From the NCBI GenBank assembly GCA_019671005.1, contig CM033744.1:14314128-14378127 (forward strand): a stretch of 64,000 nt of DNA, written 5' to 3'. Origin of the DNA: Hibiscus mutabilis (Eukaryota > Streptophyta > Magnoliopsida > Malvales > Malvaceae). Shown in pieces: positions 9,561 to 20,127 of the stretch. How positions within the stretch are numbered: position 1 is the first letter of the stretch; each line of letters starts with the position of its first letter. Position numbers and translations under genes: made by a program. The notes beneath the pieces are model-generated. The model was not told where the DNA came from, searched no databases, and saw only the letters and a list, made by a program, of their open reading frames with translations.

Positions 9561-10949
9561 CGGATTTTGATTTTAATGATGATGGAGTGTTGAGTTTCAA
9601 GGGTCGAATAGTGGTGCCGGATGATCTGGAGTTGAGAAACACTATTCTGATGGAGGCATACTCTAGTCCTTTTGCTATGCATCCCGGTAGTGTTAAGATG
9701 TATTGTGGATTAAAAGAACCATACTATTGGGTTGGTTTGAAAAAAGAATGTAGCTGAGTTTGTTTCTAAGTGCATGATGTGTCAGCGGGTCAAGGTTGAA
9801 CATCAGTTCCATTCAGGTTGTTGCAACCGTTGAGAATTTCTGAATGGAAATAGGAGAGAATCACCATCGATTTTGCGGCAGGGTTACCTTTGATATTGGC
9901 CAAAATAGATTCTATTTGGGTGATTATGGATCGGTTTATGAAGTGTGCATATTTCTGCCAGTGCATACAACATATACCTTGGGCAAGTTGGCAGATTTGT
10001 ATATCACTGAGATTGTACGTTTGCACGGGTGCCTAAGTCCATTGTTTCAGATAGATATCCGAGGTTTACAACAAGGTTTTGGGAGAGTTTGCATAGGGCT
10101 TTGGGTACGAGATTGAATTTTAGCACCGCGTATCGTCCTCAGACGGATGGTCAGTCCGAGCGGGTTATCCATGTTTTAGAGGATATGTTGAGATGTTGCA
10201 TTATTAGGTTCCAAGGAATCTGGGAGAAGCATTTACCTTTGGTTGAGTTTGCGTATAACAACAGTTATCAAGCGAGTATACAAATGGCACCGTATAAGGC
10301 ATTATATGGCCAGAGGTGTCGTACGCCTTTGTGTTGGGCTGAGGTAGGGGAAAAGCATGTTTCCTTGCCGGATGTGTTGAAAGACACTGATGAAAAATTT
10401 AAGTTTGTGTGTGATCTTTTGAAAGCGGCTGTGGATCGGCAGAAATCTTATACAGATTTGAAGCGTATGGAGATTGAATATACGGTGGGCAATGGTGTGT
10501 TCTTGAAAGTGTCACCATGGAAGAATGTGATGCGGTTAAGACGTAAGGGTAAGCTTAGTCCGAGGTTTATTAGACCATACGAGGTTGTTGAACGTATTGG
10601 TCTCGTGGCTTATCGGTTGAGGTTACCTCCCGAGTTGGAGAAAATACATGATATGTTCCTTGTATCTATGTTGCGGAGGTATCAGTCGGATCCCTTGCAT
10701 GTTATGCTAGGGGAGCATATTGAGTTGAGGCCGGATTTATCCTATGATGAGGAACTGGTGGACATCCTTGATTACAGAAGCAAATTTCTTCGTGGCAAGA
10801 TGATTGAGCTTGTTAAGGTCATGTGGCGACATCGTGGTGTCAAGGAAGCCACTTGAGAAAGCAAGGCGGACATGTTGGAGCAATTTCCGCATTTGTTTCC
10901 TCCAGGTAAATTTCGAGGACAAAATTTCTTAAGTGGGGGAGAGTTGTAA
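9557..10949 (+). pseudogene. A copy 1 integrase and chromodomain
   Basis: Integrase inserts the cDNA. The N-terminal zinc-binding part (MHPGSVKMY, SKCMMCQRVK) spans 9557-9800 with a frameshift near 9750. The catalytic core is in frame from 10029: IVSDRYPRF holds the second Asp, and the DGQSERV phrase at about 10141-10170 precedes the catalytic Glu region. From about 10690, VDILDYRSKFLRGKMIELV and WRHRGVKEAT form a chromodomain-like tail of the Tekay/Del type, which can steer integration to marked chromatin. A stop (TGA 10854-10856) replaces the Trp codon seen in relatives. Beyond it the same frame runs through the purine tract and stops at TAA 10947-10949, inside the LTR. Confidence 0.8.
10931..10944 (+). 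other. Polypurine tract of A copy 1
   Basis: AAGTGGGGGAGAGT directly precedes the LTR start TGTAACACCCC at 10945. It is the expected primer for plus-strand synthesis and matches the tract at 19296-19309. Confidence 0.75.
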
Positions 10950-13900
10950 CACCCCGGTTTTCGGCTTATACGTTTTAAGGGTTGGTTCGAAGGTTCAGTG
11001 GACCAATATTAGAGATTAAGTCAGTTTCGGGATTATATCAAATTAAATATTTTTGAAGGTGATAAAATTGCAGAAAAATATTTTAAAATCATTATTAAAT
11101 ATATTAATGATTTTGGTGAAATCAATTTTGGAAAACAAGTTTTGGAAATCAGACATTTTGGACTAGTGACCAAAATGCAAACTTTGAAAATTGTTTTAGT
11201 GACTGTTTTGTAAAGAGTCAAAACTTTGAATCTTTAAAGAGCTAATTGCCCAAAAAGTCTAATATCAGACTTTATCCCTTAATTGGCTATTTTAAAGTGT
11301 TTTGGAAAACATAAATAGGTTGGGCAGAATTAATTTTGTTATTAAATCTTTTAAACAAAAATCACGTAACTATCTTTCTCTCAAATATTTTCGCTCAAAG
11401 TCTCTCTAGCCAAATATCAATTTCATCTTCTAAATCTTCATGTAAATATTTCTTTTCTTAAATCTTTTTTTTCAAATGATTTCATGTTGTTAGTTTACCA
11501 AAACCTTATTGTTTTAGCTTTATTTTCTCATGTAAATCATCTAATTAAGGGAGAAAGCATCCATTAGAGGTAAGATTCGTTCTTCTCCTCTAATGAAAGG
11601 TTCTTTACTGAAATTCCCAAGTTGTTGACTCTTTACAATTGTTTTTTAATATGATTTGATAGTTTAATTAAGGAAAATTGGTTTAATTGTGTTTGGATTG
11701 ATGAGATTGGCATATTTCGATCTGGATCTGTTTTGCTGGGATTATGATCAAATTAGATCATGATTTTGATGTTTAATTGAGTTTATATCTTGATTTTAAC
11801 ATTGTAATCCTGAAATAAGTTGAATCTCTAATGTGTAAGGTTGTTAGTTAAGGGTTTTTGGGAGGTTAATGGAGTTTAATCATTGCTGGAAGTAAAAAGA
11901 TGTTGAGAAGCTGTTTTTAGATATTAATTGATGAGGTTTGATGTATTGAATCGTTATATTATGGTTTGGTTAAGTTTTGGAAGTGTTTAAGGATGTTTTT
12001 GAAAAGTTTTAGATGGTTTCTGAGTGGGCAATTTGTGAGTTGCGGGTAATTGCTTGTTGGCAATGGTTTTAATGCATAATAATGCATTTTCCCTCTAGTT
12101 TTATGTGGTTAAAATAGGGGACAATCAGGGCGACGTAGCTTGACGTTGATTGTTTCTTGCCGGGAACTTGATTCACGTTGGCAAGCAAGGTGTTGTATCG
12201 GTGAGTGGAAACTGTTTAAACGCCTTTAAAAAGGTTTGAAAGTGTTTTTGGGAGTTTGGGTTAAACTTGAAACACTTACCTAAGCTCAGAAGTAAGTTTC
12301 CCTCTTTTTCTCTTTAATATCAGTTCGGATATGAGCATGTGTAATTCATGTTTGGTTTTAAAAATGGTTTGATTTACATACTGGAAATGTATGATTTTAA
12401 GTACATGTGCTGGTGTTTAAAAGTATAAGAAATGCTAGTGAGCATTGGTTTTCATTCCGGTCGGGAAATTGTGTTATTTCTTTGGAAATGTGATTTGCAT
12501 ATATGGTGATTTTGAATAATGCATTGTAAAACAGTGAGTAAATGGTTTTGTAAATGATAAATTGGCTATGTGACATGATGAGAAAACATTCGGATATAGT
12601 TGGCATACTGTAGGATGAAGTTCACTATAATATGTTAAAATTGATCGTGGTTAAGGGTCCTTGAAGTAAGCGATCGACTACTCAGACTATGATGTTATCA
12701 CTTGGGTTGAGTGGTCGGTTCCCCTTGTTGATGTTGATCTTGCGGTCGGCAAGGTTGTTATATCATGCGGTCGACATGGCATGGGTTATGGTAGTGGTCG
12801 ACTATCAGGGGAGGTCCTTGTATCCGAATTGTAAGGTTAACGGTCGGTTACCTAAAGGTTAACGATTGGTTACCTAAAGGTTAGAGGTCGGCTAATCAAG
12901 GATATTGGTCGTCTATCTGAGGTCACTATAAATGCCAATATATCCAAGTTCATGAGTTGAACCTACTTTATAATGCTTTGGGATTTAAGCATGGTAATAT
13001 GATTTAATGCTTTGGGATTTAAGCATAAGATGAATTAATGCTTTGAGATTTAAGCATGTGATTTGCAAAATGTTTTTGCATATGGTTGATAAGCTTGTTT
13101 TGATTGGAATAAATGAAAATGCTTTGGTTGTAAGCGTGGTTTGAAAACAAGTGTTTAGTTTTCAATGGATTTTAAATGCATCATTGTTTTAAGAGCATCC
13201 TCACTAAGCATGTGTGCTTACGCTCTCTTTTTCCTAATGATGTAGAGCATTAAGGTTCAGGGACAACAAAAGCAAGGTTTGAAGTGATCCAAGTGCAATA
13301 CTAGTTGAGTATGAACTCGGTTTATGTTTTCGGTTAATAAGGCAATGTGTTCGCCATGTTTTTAGGACTTGTAATCCTATTTTTCCATGGTTTTTAAGCA
13401 TGTGAAATGCTGGATTTTATGTGTGGTTTGTTGTTGTTAAGCCCGTTGAGAATCTTTGCTTATGTTGATGCTAGATGGGTGCTTAGGTATGCATCTAGTT
13501 GTCTCGAAATGCCTGCCATGTTTTGATGATTCAAGCATGTTTATTATGATGCTTTAGATGTGTAAGCATGTTGTGTATGCCTTTAAAGTGTCAAATGAAA
13601 GTTTTGTTATTGTGGCAAAATGATATTAGGAAGCATGCCTATAGGAAATCTTGGGTGATTGAATGCCAACTAATGATGTTGATTCTATGATGTTTTGGTT
13701 AGGGATGTACCCTAAAACTATTGTTTGAGTGTTTGGAGCATGTTGGAGTGTTATGGTTTTCATCAAAGTGTGTTTAGACAGCAAATTGGGGCCTTACAGG
13801 TCCAGGCATATCGAAACAGGTGTCCCCGTACCGGTATGACTAGGCCATCTCAGGCATAGCATTTCAATACACAGGAGGGTGTTTCGATACAGATAAGCCT

Positions 13901-14495
13901 TTACAGGCATAGCGTTTCGATACTCGAGCAAGTATTCTGGTAGGATCTAAAGCATTTTGGCTAGGCACTTTGATACGCGACCAAGTGTTTCGATATGAGT
14001 TTTAGACACTGGAATCTGAGTTTTGGAAATTGTTTAGGCGTACCAAAACACCTATATGCGTACCGGTACGACAGTAGTTAATTCTGTTATTTGGAATGTT
14101 TAGAAGTTTCTATTTCTTTCATTTTGATCCCTGAGGTTTGTGAATGCAATTGTTTGAGCTTGGATGATCGTATTGGCCTAAACTTTGTCATGTAAGCATG
14201 AAATTGGACTAATTGAGGATTGGTAACCATAATTTTAGTTTTGGTCCATAAATTTATCAGATTGGCATTTTAGTCCCTAAAAGGTATGTTATGCAATTGG
14301 TTGCCTTTCCGTGGTTCGATTCCTTTGCAAACTCACCCACTGCAAGTATGTACACATTGGATTAATAATACGCATCTAGCCAATATAAAAAGAAAAAATA
14401 GACTAGTTTTCATAATCTTCCTCCGGTTTGCTTTAGCAAACCTGATGTAGTTTTCTCGGTTCGGTCGGGCATCTAGGCCGGGCGATGAGGTTACA
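10945..14495 (+). repeat. A LTR2, 3.55 kb, shared by both gag-pol copies
   Basis: Begins TGTAACACCCCGG and ends GAGGTTACA, with clean LTR ends on both sides. It serves as 3' LTR of copy 1 and 5' LTR of copy 2. It contains a 33-bp repeat block (about 12970-13060), the hairpin TAAGCA-TGTG-TGCTTA at 13205-13220 and a palindrome-rich block at 13800-14070 that is shorter than in LTR1. At several diagnostic bases in the first 100 bp it differs from both LTR1 and LTR3, which agree with each other. No gene lies in it. Confidence 0.85.
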
Positions 14496-14500
14496 TTTTT

Positions 14501-14513
14501 TGGTATTAGAGAC
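14501..14513 (+). other. Primer-binding site of A copy 2
   Basis: TGGTATTAGAGAC lies five bases after the LTR end. It is similar to the initiator tRNA-Met complement TGGTATCAGAGC and closer to it than the site in copy 1. Confidence 0.6.
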
Positions 14514-14731
14514 ATGTTTCGAAAGGTTGGGATGTTGTTGGTTGATTATTTGGTGATGTTTTTTATGCACGGTTATTGTGTATATGTACGGTGATTGTTT
14601 AATATCATGTTGCTTTATGAAATGGGAACACATTGCCTATTACCAAGGTTTTAAAAGGGTTTTATAAGGTTGCCTTGGATCCTTTGCCTAATGCTAGCCT
14701 AAATTTAATGTGTTTTGATGCTTTTGTTAGC

Positions 14732-15880
14732 ATGGCTCAACGTGAGACATGTTAGATGGATAATAATGTCGGAGTTGGGCAGAATAATGATGTGGAAGGG
14801 AATCCCCCTGATGTTTTACCTCCTCCTCCTTCGTTGGTTCCTCATGTTGATGTTGGGTCGGGTGTTGTACGGCAGGATCCTCCTGTGCCAGTTTTTAGTG
14901 ATCTAACTTCGCTAATCTAGCCGATGACGGGAGCGTTTCAGGCAGCGATGGTTGGAGTGCAAGCATCGGCACCTACTGTAGTGGTTAATCAAGGTTTACC
15001 CTTGGAGCGTCTTTGTAGTTTAGGAGGCAAGGAATTCTACGGTTTGAGTCCTGAGGTAGCCGAGGGATGGCTGGAGAAGACAATTCGTATTCTGAACTAG
15101 ACGGGTTGTAATAATTAGCGCAAGTTGGGTTGCACTGCGTCACTACTGCAGGGTGATGCATATCATTAGTGGATGACCAGAGTTGCGGGTGTTCCCGAGG
15201 CGGATGTGACTTGGGAGTTTTCTTTCGAAGAGCTTTTAAGAGGAAGTATCTTGGTGCACAGTATTTGGATGCGAAGAAGCGCGAGTTTATGTTGCTATTG
15301 CAGGGTGGCATGTCTGTTGCTGAGTATGAGGTGAAGTTTGTTCGCCTAAGTCAGTATGCCCCAGAGTTGGTTCCAAATGATCAACAGAGATGCGATAGGT
15401 TCCGCTATGGTCTTGTGAAGGATATCAAGACTTACCTCCTGGCTGCGGATTACACGAGTTTTGATGTGTTGGCCAACCATGACAAGGATATTGAGCAGTC
15501 CTTGGGTACATCAGTTTAGGCTGCTAGTGCGAGCTTGGGTAAGAGAGTGGCCAATTCTAGCTATTCTGGGAAGCAGAATAGGAAGTTTCGATACAAAAAA
15601 CATAGGCCAGATCATAGTCGTGGTGGCAATGTTGGTCAGGGTAACCTGAGAGTTCGTAATGTAGCTGAGAGTGAGCGTTGTGGTAGACGTCACACGGGTG
15701 CATGTTGGGGAAACACATTGACCTATTGGATATGTGGATCTCATGATCATGTAAAGCGTGATTTTCCTCGTGCTGTGAGGGATGCACCGATGCATGTTGT
15801 TGCACCTGTTAGGGGCCGAAGTCGTGGCAGAGGTAATTTTCAAAGGTGTGAGGATGGTCAGAGAGTTGTAGCTCATCCTG
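14732..15880 (+). pseudogene. gag: A copy 2 gag
   Basis: The start MAQRETC at 14732 is followed at once by a stop (TAG). The same frame then shows PPDVLPPPPS, AAMVGVQA, GGKEFYGLSPEVAEGWLEKT and a CTASLLQGDAYH region. A frameshift near 15218 moves RRAFKRKYLGAQYLDAKKRE into the frame of 15169-15519. The zinc knuckle reads YWICGSHDHVKRDF at 15724-15765, so the first and last Cys of CX2CX4HX4C are replaced by Tyr and Phe. Basic Arg/Gly-rich sequence (GRSRGRGNF) follows. The protein is not makeable. Confidence 0.78.
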
Positions 15881-16440
15881 TTGCAGTGCGACCGGAGAAT
15901 GCTGGACCAGCTCGGATCTATGCTCATCGCGAGGGTTGCAATGGCACAGATGTGATCATAGGTACCTTTACTTTGCAATCCTTGTCATTGTTATCTTTGA
16001 TTGATCCGGGGTTTACTCATTCTTATATCTTGAGTGAACATGCATCTTTGTTGAATGTTCATGTTGAAATCCTTGAAGTTGGTATGGTTAGTAACTAGTT
16101 CCTTTGGTGAGACGGTTATCACTAAAAGGTTGTATAGGTGGTGTTCTTTGGTTGTGCAAGGTCATGAGTTTATTGCATATCTGATGGAGTTGTCATTCCA
16201 TAGTTTTGATGTTATTTTGGGTATGGATTGGTTGAGCGAGTACATGGAGGTTGTGGATTATGAATGCAAAAGGATTTCTTTGAGGTTAGCCGATGATTAT
16301 GAAGTAGTGGTGGTTGGCGAGAGTGTGAAATTCTTGTCTAATATGGTCTCGGCTACTCAAGAGGAAAGGTTGATGCAAGGAGGTTGCCAAGCTTATTTGG
16401 CTATCGTGATGAATCCTGAAGTTAAGGGTGTTATGGTGTA
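15881..16440 (+). pseudogene. A copy 2 aspartic protease region
   Basis: DPGFTHSYILSEH (about 16003-16040) is the active-site motif. The Asp is kept, but the usual DSG or DPGS context is changed at the following Ser (Phe). A frameshift near 16085 separates this from the second half, which holds LGMDWLSEYMEV (about 16218) and LRLADDYEVVVVG. The region is colinear with 7191-7754 and with H 50701-51316. Confidence 0.75.
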
Positions 16441-16540
16441 GGACAATTTAACTGTTAGTGCTTTTCCAAAAAAAATTCCTGAAGAGTTACCGAGTTTACC
16501 GCTGGATAAAGAGGTAGAATTTGGTATTGAGACGTTCGCG

Positions 16541-17290
16541 TGTTCGGCACCGGTGTCCATTGATCCTTATAGAATGCCACTGAAGGAGTTGAAGTCACAG
16601 CTTCAGGAGTTGTTGGATCATGGGTTCATCCGACCGAGTGTTTCTCCTTGGGGTGCTCTAGTTCTCTTTCTGAAAAAGAAAGATGATACGATGCGTATGT
16701 GAATTGATTACCGGCAGTTGAATAAGCTGATGGTGAAGAACAAGTATCCTTTGCCAAGGAATGATGATCTGTTTGATCAGTTTTGCGGGGCAACGGTGTT
16801 CTTTAATATTGATTTAGGATCAGGGTATTATCAGTTGAAGGTTAAGGATGAGGATGTGCATAAAACCGCGTTTCGTACGAGGTAGGGGCATTATGAGTTC
16901 CTGGTCATGCCTTTTGGTTTGACAAATGCCCCGGCTGCGTTCCTGGATTTGATGAATAGGGTGTTCCATGATTATCTTGATCAATTTGTGGTGCTGTTTA
17001 TAGATGACATTCTCGTGTACTCCATACTGAGGAAGATCATGATCGATATTTGCGGATTGTGTTGCAAGTTTTGAAGGATAACCAATTGTATGCAAACTGA
17101 GAAAGTGTGAGTTTTGGCTTAAGGAAGTGATGTTCCTTGGTCATGTGGTTTTCGCGGAGGGTATTCGCGTTGATCCACAGAAAATTGAGGCTATTCTCAA
17201 TTGGAAGCAACCCAAGTCAGTGTTAGAAGTTCGTAGTTTTCTTGGACTGGCTGGTTATTACCGTTTTTTTTTGATGGGTTTTCTAGTATT
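16541..17290 (+). pseudogene. pol: A copy 2 reverse transcriptase
   Basis: ELKSQLQELLDHGFIRPSVS and LFLKKKDDTMRM lead into a stop where relatives read Cys. These are followed by IDYRQLNKL, the uninterrupted site of the foreign insert in copy 1. FNIDLGSGYYQLKVKDEDV carries the first palm Asp. A TAG replaces a Tyr before GHYEFLVMPFGLTNAPAAF, and FIDD lies at 16997-17008. A one-base loss near 17020 shifts the rest, and the thumb phrase LGLAGYY is followed by a T-run that disrupts YRRF (about 17262-17275). It is dead but complete in layout. Confidence 0.8.
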
Positions 17291-17760
17291 GTGGCACCGT
17301 TGATGAATTTGTTCCAAAAGAATGTTCCTTATGTGTGGACGGAGAAGCAACAACATAGTTTCGAGAAGTTGAAGGAAGTTTTAACATATGCACTTGTGTT
17401 GATTCAACCTGAATCTGGAAAGGAGTTTATGGTTTATAGTGATGCATCTTACGTTCGTTTGGGTTGTGTGCTAAGATGGTAAGTTTGTGGCCTATGCATT
17501 GAGACAATTGAAGATTCATGAGCGTAATTATCTGACTCATGATTTGGAGCTTGCGGCTGTAGTTTTGCCATGAAAATCTGGAGACATTACCTTTACGGTG
17601 AGAAGTGTGTAGTTTTTACGAACCATAAGAGTTTGAAGTATTTGATGTCTCAAAAGAATTTGAATCTTAGGCATCATAGATGGTTGGAGTTGCTTAAGGA
17701 TTACGACTAGACAATCGAATATCATCCTGGAAAAGCCAATGTGGTTGCAGATATGTTAAG
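17291..17760 (+). pseudogene. A copy 2 RNase H domain
   Basis: The open stretch 17291-17482 holds the RT connection and FMVYSDASYVRLGCVL, with the first catalytic Asp. A deletion around 17475 then breaks the frame (MQDGK reduced). LELAAVV, KIWRHYLYG, TNHKSLKYLMSQ and YHPGKANVVADMLS follow in shifting frames. In TNHKSL an Asn stands where H has Asp (TDHKSL), so a catalytic residue is lost. A stop interrupts the KDYD-TIEYHPG join (TAG at about 17708). Confidence 0.75.
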
Positions 17761-19309
17761 TCGTAAGGTTGCGGTTGAGATTAGAGCTATGTTTGTGAGG
17801 TTAAGTGTGACGCAGGAAGGTGGATTGTTGGCTGAGTTGCAAGTTAAGCCTATGTTGTCACAAGCGATTAAAGCTAAGCAACCGTTTGATGATTCCTTGG
17901 TTGAGCATGTTAAGGACATATCAGATGGTAATCCGACTGATTTTCATTTTAATGATGATGGAGTGTTGTGTTTCAAGGGTCGAATAGTGGTGCCGGATGA
18001 TCCAAAGTTGAGGCACACTATTATGACGGAGGCACATTCAAGTATTTTTCCTATGTATCTCGGTAGTGTTAAAATGTATTGTGGATTGAAAGAAGCATAC
18101 TATTGGGTTCGTTTGAAAAAGGATGCAGCTGAGTTTGTTTCTAAGTGTATGGTGTGTCAACAGGTCAAGCTGAATATCAGTTTCCATCCGGGTTGTTGTA
18201 ACCGTTGAGAATTTCGAAATGGAAATGGGAGAGAATCACCATGGATTTTTTGTCATGGTTACCTTTGACACTAGCTAAAAATGATTCCATTTGGGTGATT
18301 GTGGATCGGTTTACGAAGTGCGCACACTTTCTGCCAGTGCATGCGACGTATACCTTGGGCAAGTTGGCAGATTTGTATATCGCTGAGATAGTGCATTTGC
18401 ATGGGGTGCCTAAGTCCCTTATTTCAGGTAGAGATCCGAGGTTTACAACAAGGTTTTGGGAGAGTTTACGCCAGGCTTTGTGTATGGGATTGAATTTCAG
18501 CACTGCGTATCATTCTCAGATGGATGGTCAGACGGAGCGGGATATCTAGGTTTTAGAGGATATGTTGAGATGTTGCATTATTGAGTTCCAAGGAACCTGG
18601 GAGAAGCATGTACCTTTGATTGAGTTTGCATATAACAATAGTTATCAAGCGAGTATACAAATGGCATCGTATGAGGCATTGTATAGCCGGAGGTGTCATA
18701 CGCCTTTGTGTTGGGCTGAAGTAGGGGAAAAGCATAATTCCTTGCCGGATGTGTTGAAAGACACGGATGAAAAGTTAAGCTTATGTGTAATCATTTGAAA
18801 GTGGTTGCGGATCAGAAGAAATCTTACGCGGATTTGAAGCGTAGGGAGACTGAATATGTGGTGGGCGATCGTGTGTTCTTGAAAGTGTCACCATGGAAGA
18901 AGGTGATGCAGTTCGGACTTAAGGGTAAGCTTAGTCTGAGGTTTATTGGACCATACGAGGTTGTTAAATGCATTGGTCTCGTGGCTTATCGGTTGAGGTT
19001 GCCTCCCGAGTTGGAGAAAATATATGATGTGTTCCATGTATCTATGTTACGGAGGTATCGGTCGGATCCCTCGCATGTTACACCGGTGGAGCATATTGAG
19101 TTGAGGCCGAATTTATCCTATGATGAGGAACCGGTGGATATCCTTAATTCTAGTAGCAAAGTTCTTCATGGCAAGACGATTAAGCTTGTGACGACATCGT
19201 GGTGTCGAGGATGCCACTTGGGAAAGCTAGGCGGACATGTTGGAGCAATTTCCGCATTTGTTTCCTCCAAGTAAATTTCAAGGACGAAATTTCTTAAGTG
19301 GGGAAGAGT
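17761..19309 (+). pseudogene. A copy 2 integrase and chromodomain
   Basis: The frame from 17741 runs to 18208 through the linker and the zinc-binding region (AHSSIFPMYLGSVKMY, SKCMVCQQVK). MYLG replaces the expected MHPG, so a His ligand is lost. The core continues from 18205 with SIWVIVDRFTKCAHFLPVH (first Asp), ISGRDPRF (second Asp) and DGQTERDI, then a TAG before the helix VLEDMLRCC. Chromodomain-like sequence is in 18783-19274 (VDILNSSSKVLHGKTIKLV), with a small deletion after it that destroys the LWRHRG part. The purine tract follows at 19296-19309. Confidence 0.8.
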
Positions 19310-19431
19310 TGTAACGCCCCGGTTTTGGGCTTAGATGTTTTAAGGGTTGGTTTGAAGGTCTGGTGGACCGGTATTAGAGATTCGAGTAAGTTTTGGGATT
19401 AAATTGAATTTTATATTTTTGAAGGTGATAA
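19310..19431 (+). repeat. A LTR3 stub (first 122 bp)
   Basis: TGTAACGCCCCGG to GAAGGTGATA matches the first 122 bp of LTR1 and LTR2. It is cut where LTR C begins. In LTR1 and LTR2 the next bases are AAATTG, and this continuation was not found elsewhere in the window. Confidence 0.8.
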
Positions 19432-19879
19432 GGTAATATCCCAATTTTTGGACTAGTGACCAAATTGTATTTTTTAAAAGTTTAGGAGGTTAAAGTGTGA
19501 ACTTTTGAAAAGTTTAGGGACCAAAATGTAATTTCCAAAAGCTATGTAATCTAACCTCATAAATGAATAGTTCACCCCCAAGAGTGACACTTTCGTGTTA
19601 CCCGAATTTTTTGTATGAGGCTTATATTAGTGTCTATAAAGCTTTAAAAATTCAAATAGAGAAAATTTGAAAATCGTATTGAGTGAAATTTGAATTTTTG
19701 GATCGAATAAATGCCATAAATAAAAATCTAAGATATTTTGGGACATGGGCGGTTGGATTGGAACCAATTTGGTTCAATTTTGATGGAATGGCAATTTTCA
19801 AGACTTGTAAATAAAGACTAGTTGGAGGGCAAATTGGACATTTGCCATGGATGGCATTTTTGAAATATTTTGAAACTTT

Positions 19880-20127
19880 GAGGGTAATTTTGAAAGGTGA
19901 ATAACACTTGGAATATATCATGGCCATTGATTTTTGATGATATTGAATCTTGGCCATTAGATTAAAAGGGCAAATTAGTAATTTCACTATTTAAATGAAT
20001 TTAAAATTCATTAGATAAGAAAGGGGAAAGATTGAGGGTAATTTTGAAAGGTGAATAACACTTGGAATATATCATGGCCATTGATTTTTGATGATATTGA
20101 ATCTTGGCCATTAGATTAAAATTCAGT
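19880..20127 (+). repeat. Exact ~94-bp duplication with a displaced 24-bp junction, within C
   Basis: GAGGGTAATTTTGAAAGGTG and the ~90 bases after it at 19880 recur without change at 20034. The bases just before the second copy (CATTAGATAAGAAAGGGGAA, from about 20008) are also found at about 20222, downstream in the element. The arrangement looks like a polymerase that jumped forward and then back. Confidence 0.75.

Larger units (their letters stand above)
2302..19431 (+). mobile_element. Compound Ty3/gypsy element A: LTR-gag/pol-LTR-gag/pol-LTR stub
   Basis: Three copies of the same LTR start (2302, 10945, 19310) flank two colinear gag-pol copies (6100-10949 and 14732-19309). Such arrays with shared LTRs normally arise by unequal recombination between related elements. 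Both copies are chromovirus-like: protease, RT, RNase H, integrase, then a C-terminal chromodomain. The third LTR is cut after 122 bp by LTR C, and its remainder does not reappear in the window. The left junction with B's LTR is clear, but no right target duplication can be read because the right end is lost. The minus-strand element H belongs to the same family. Confidence 0.8.
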
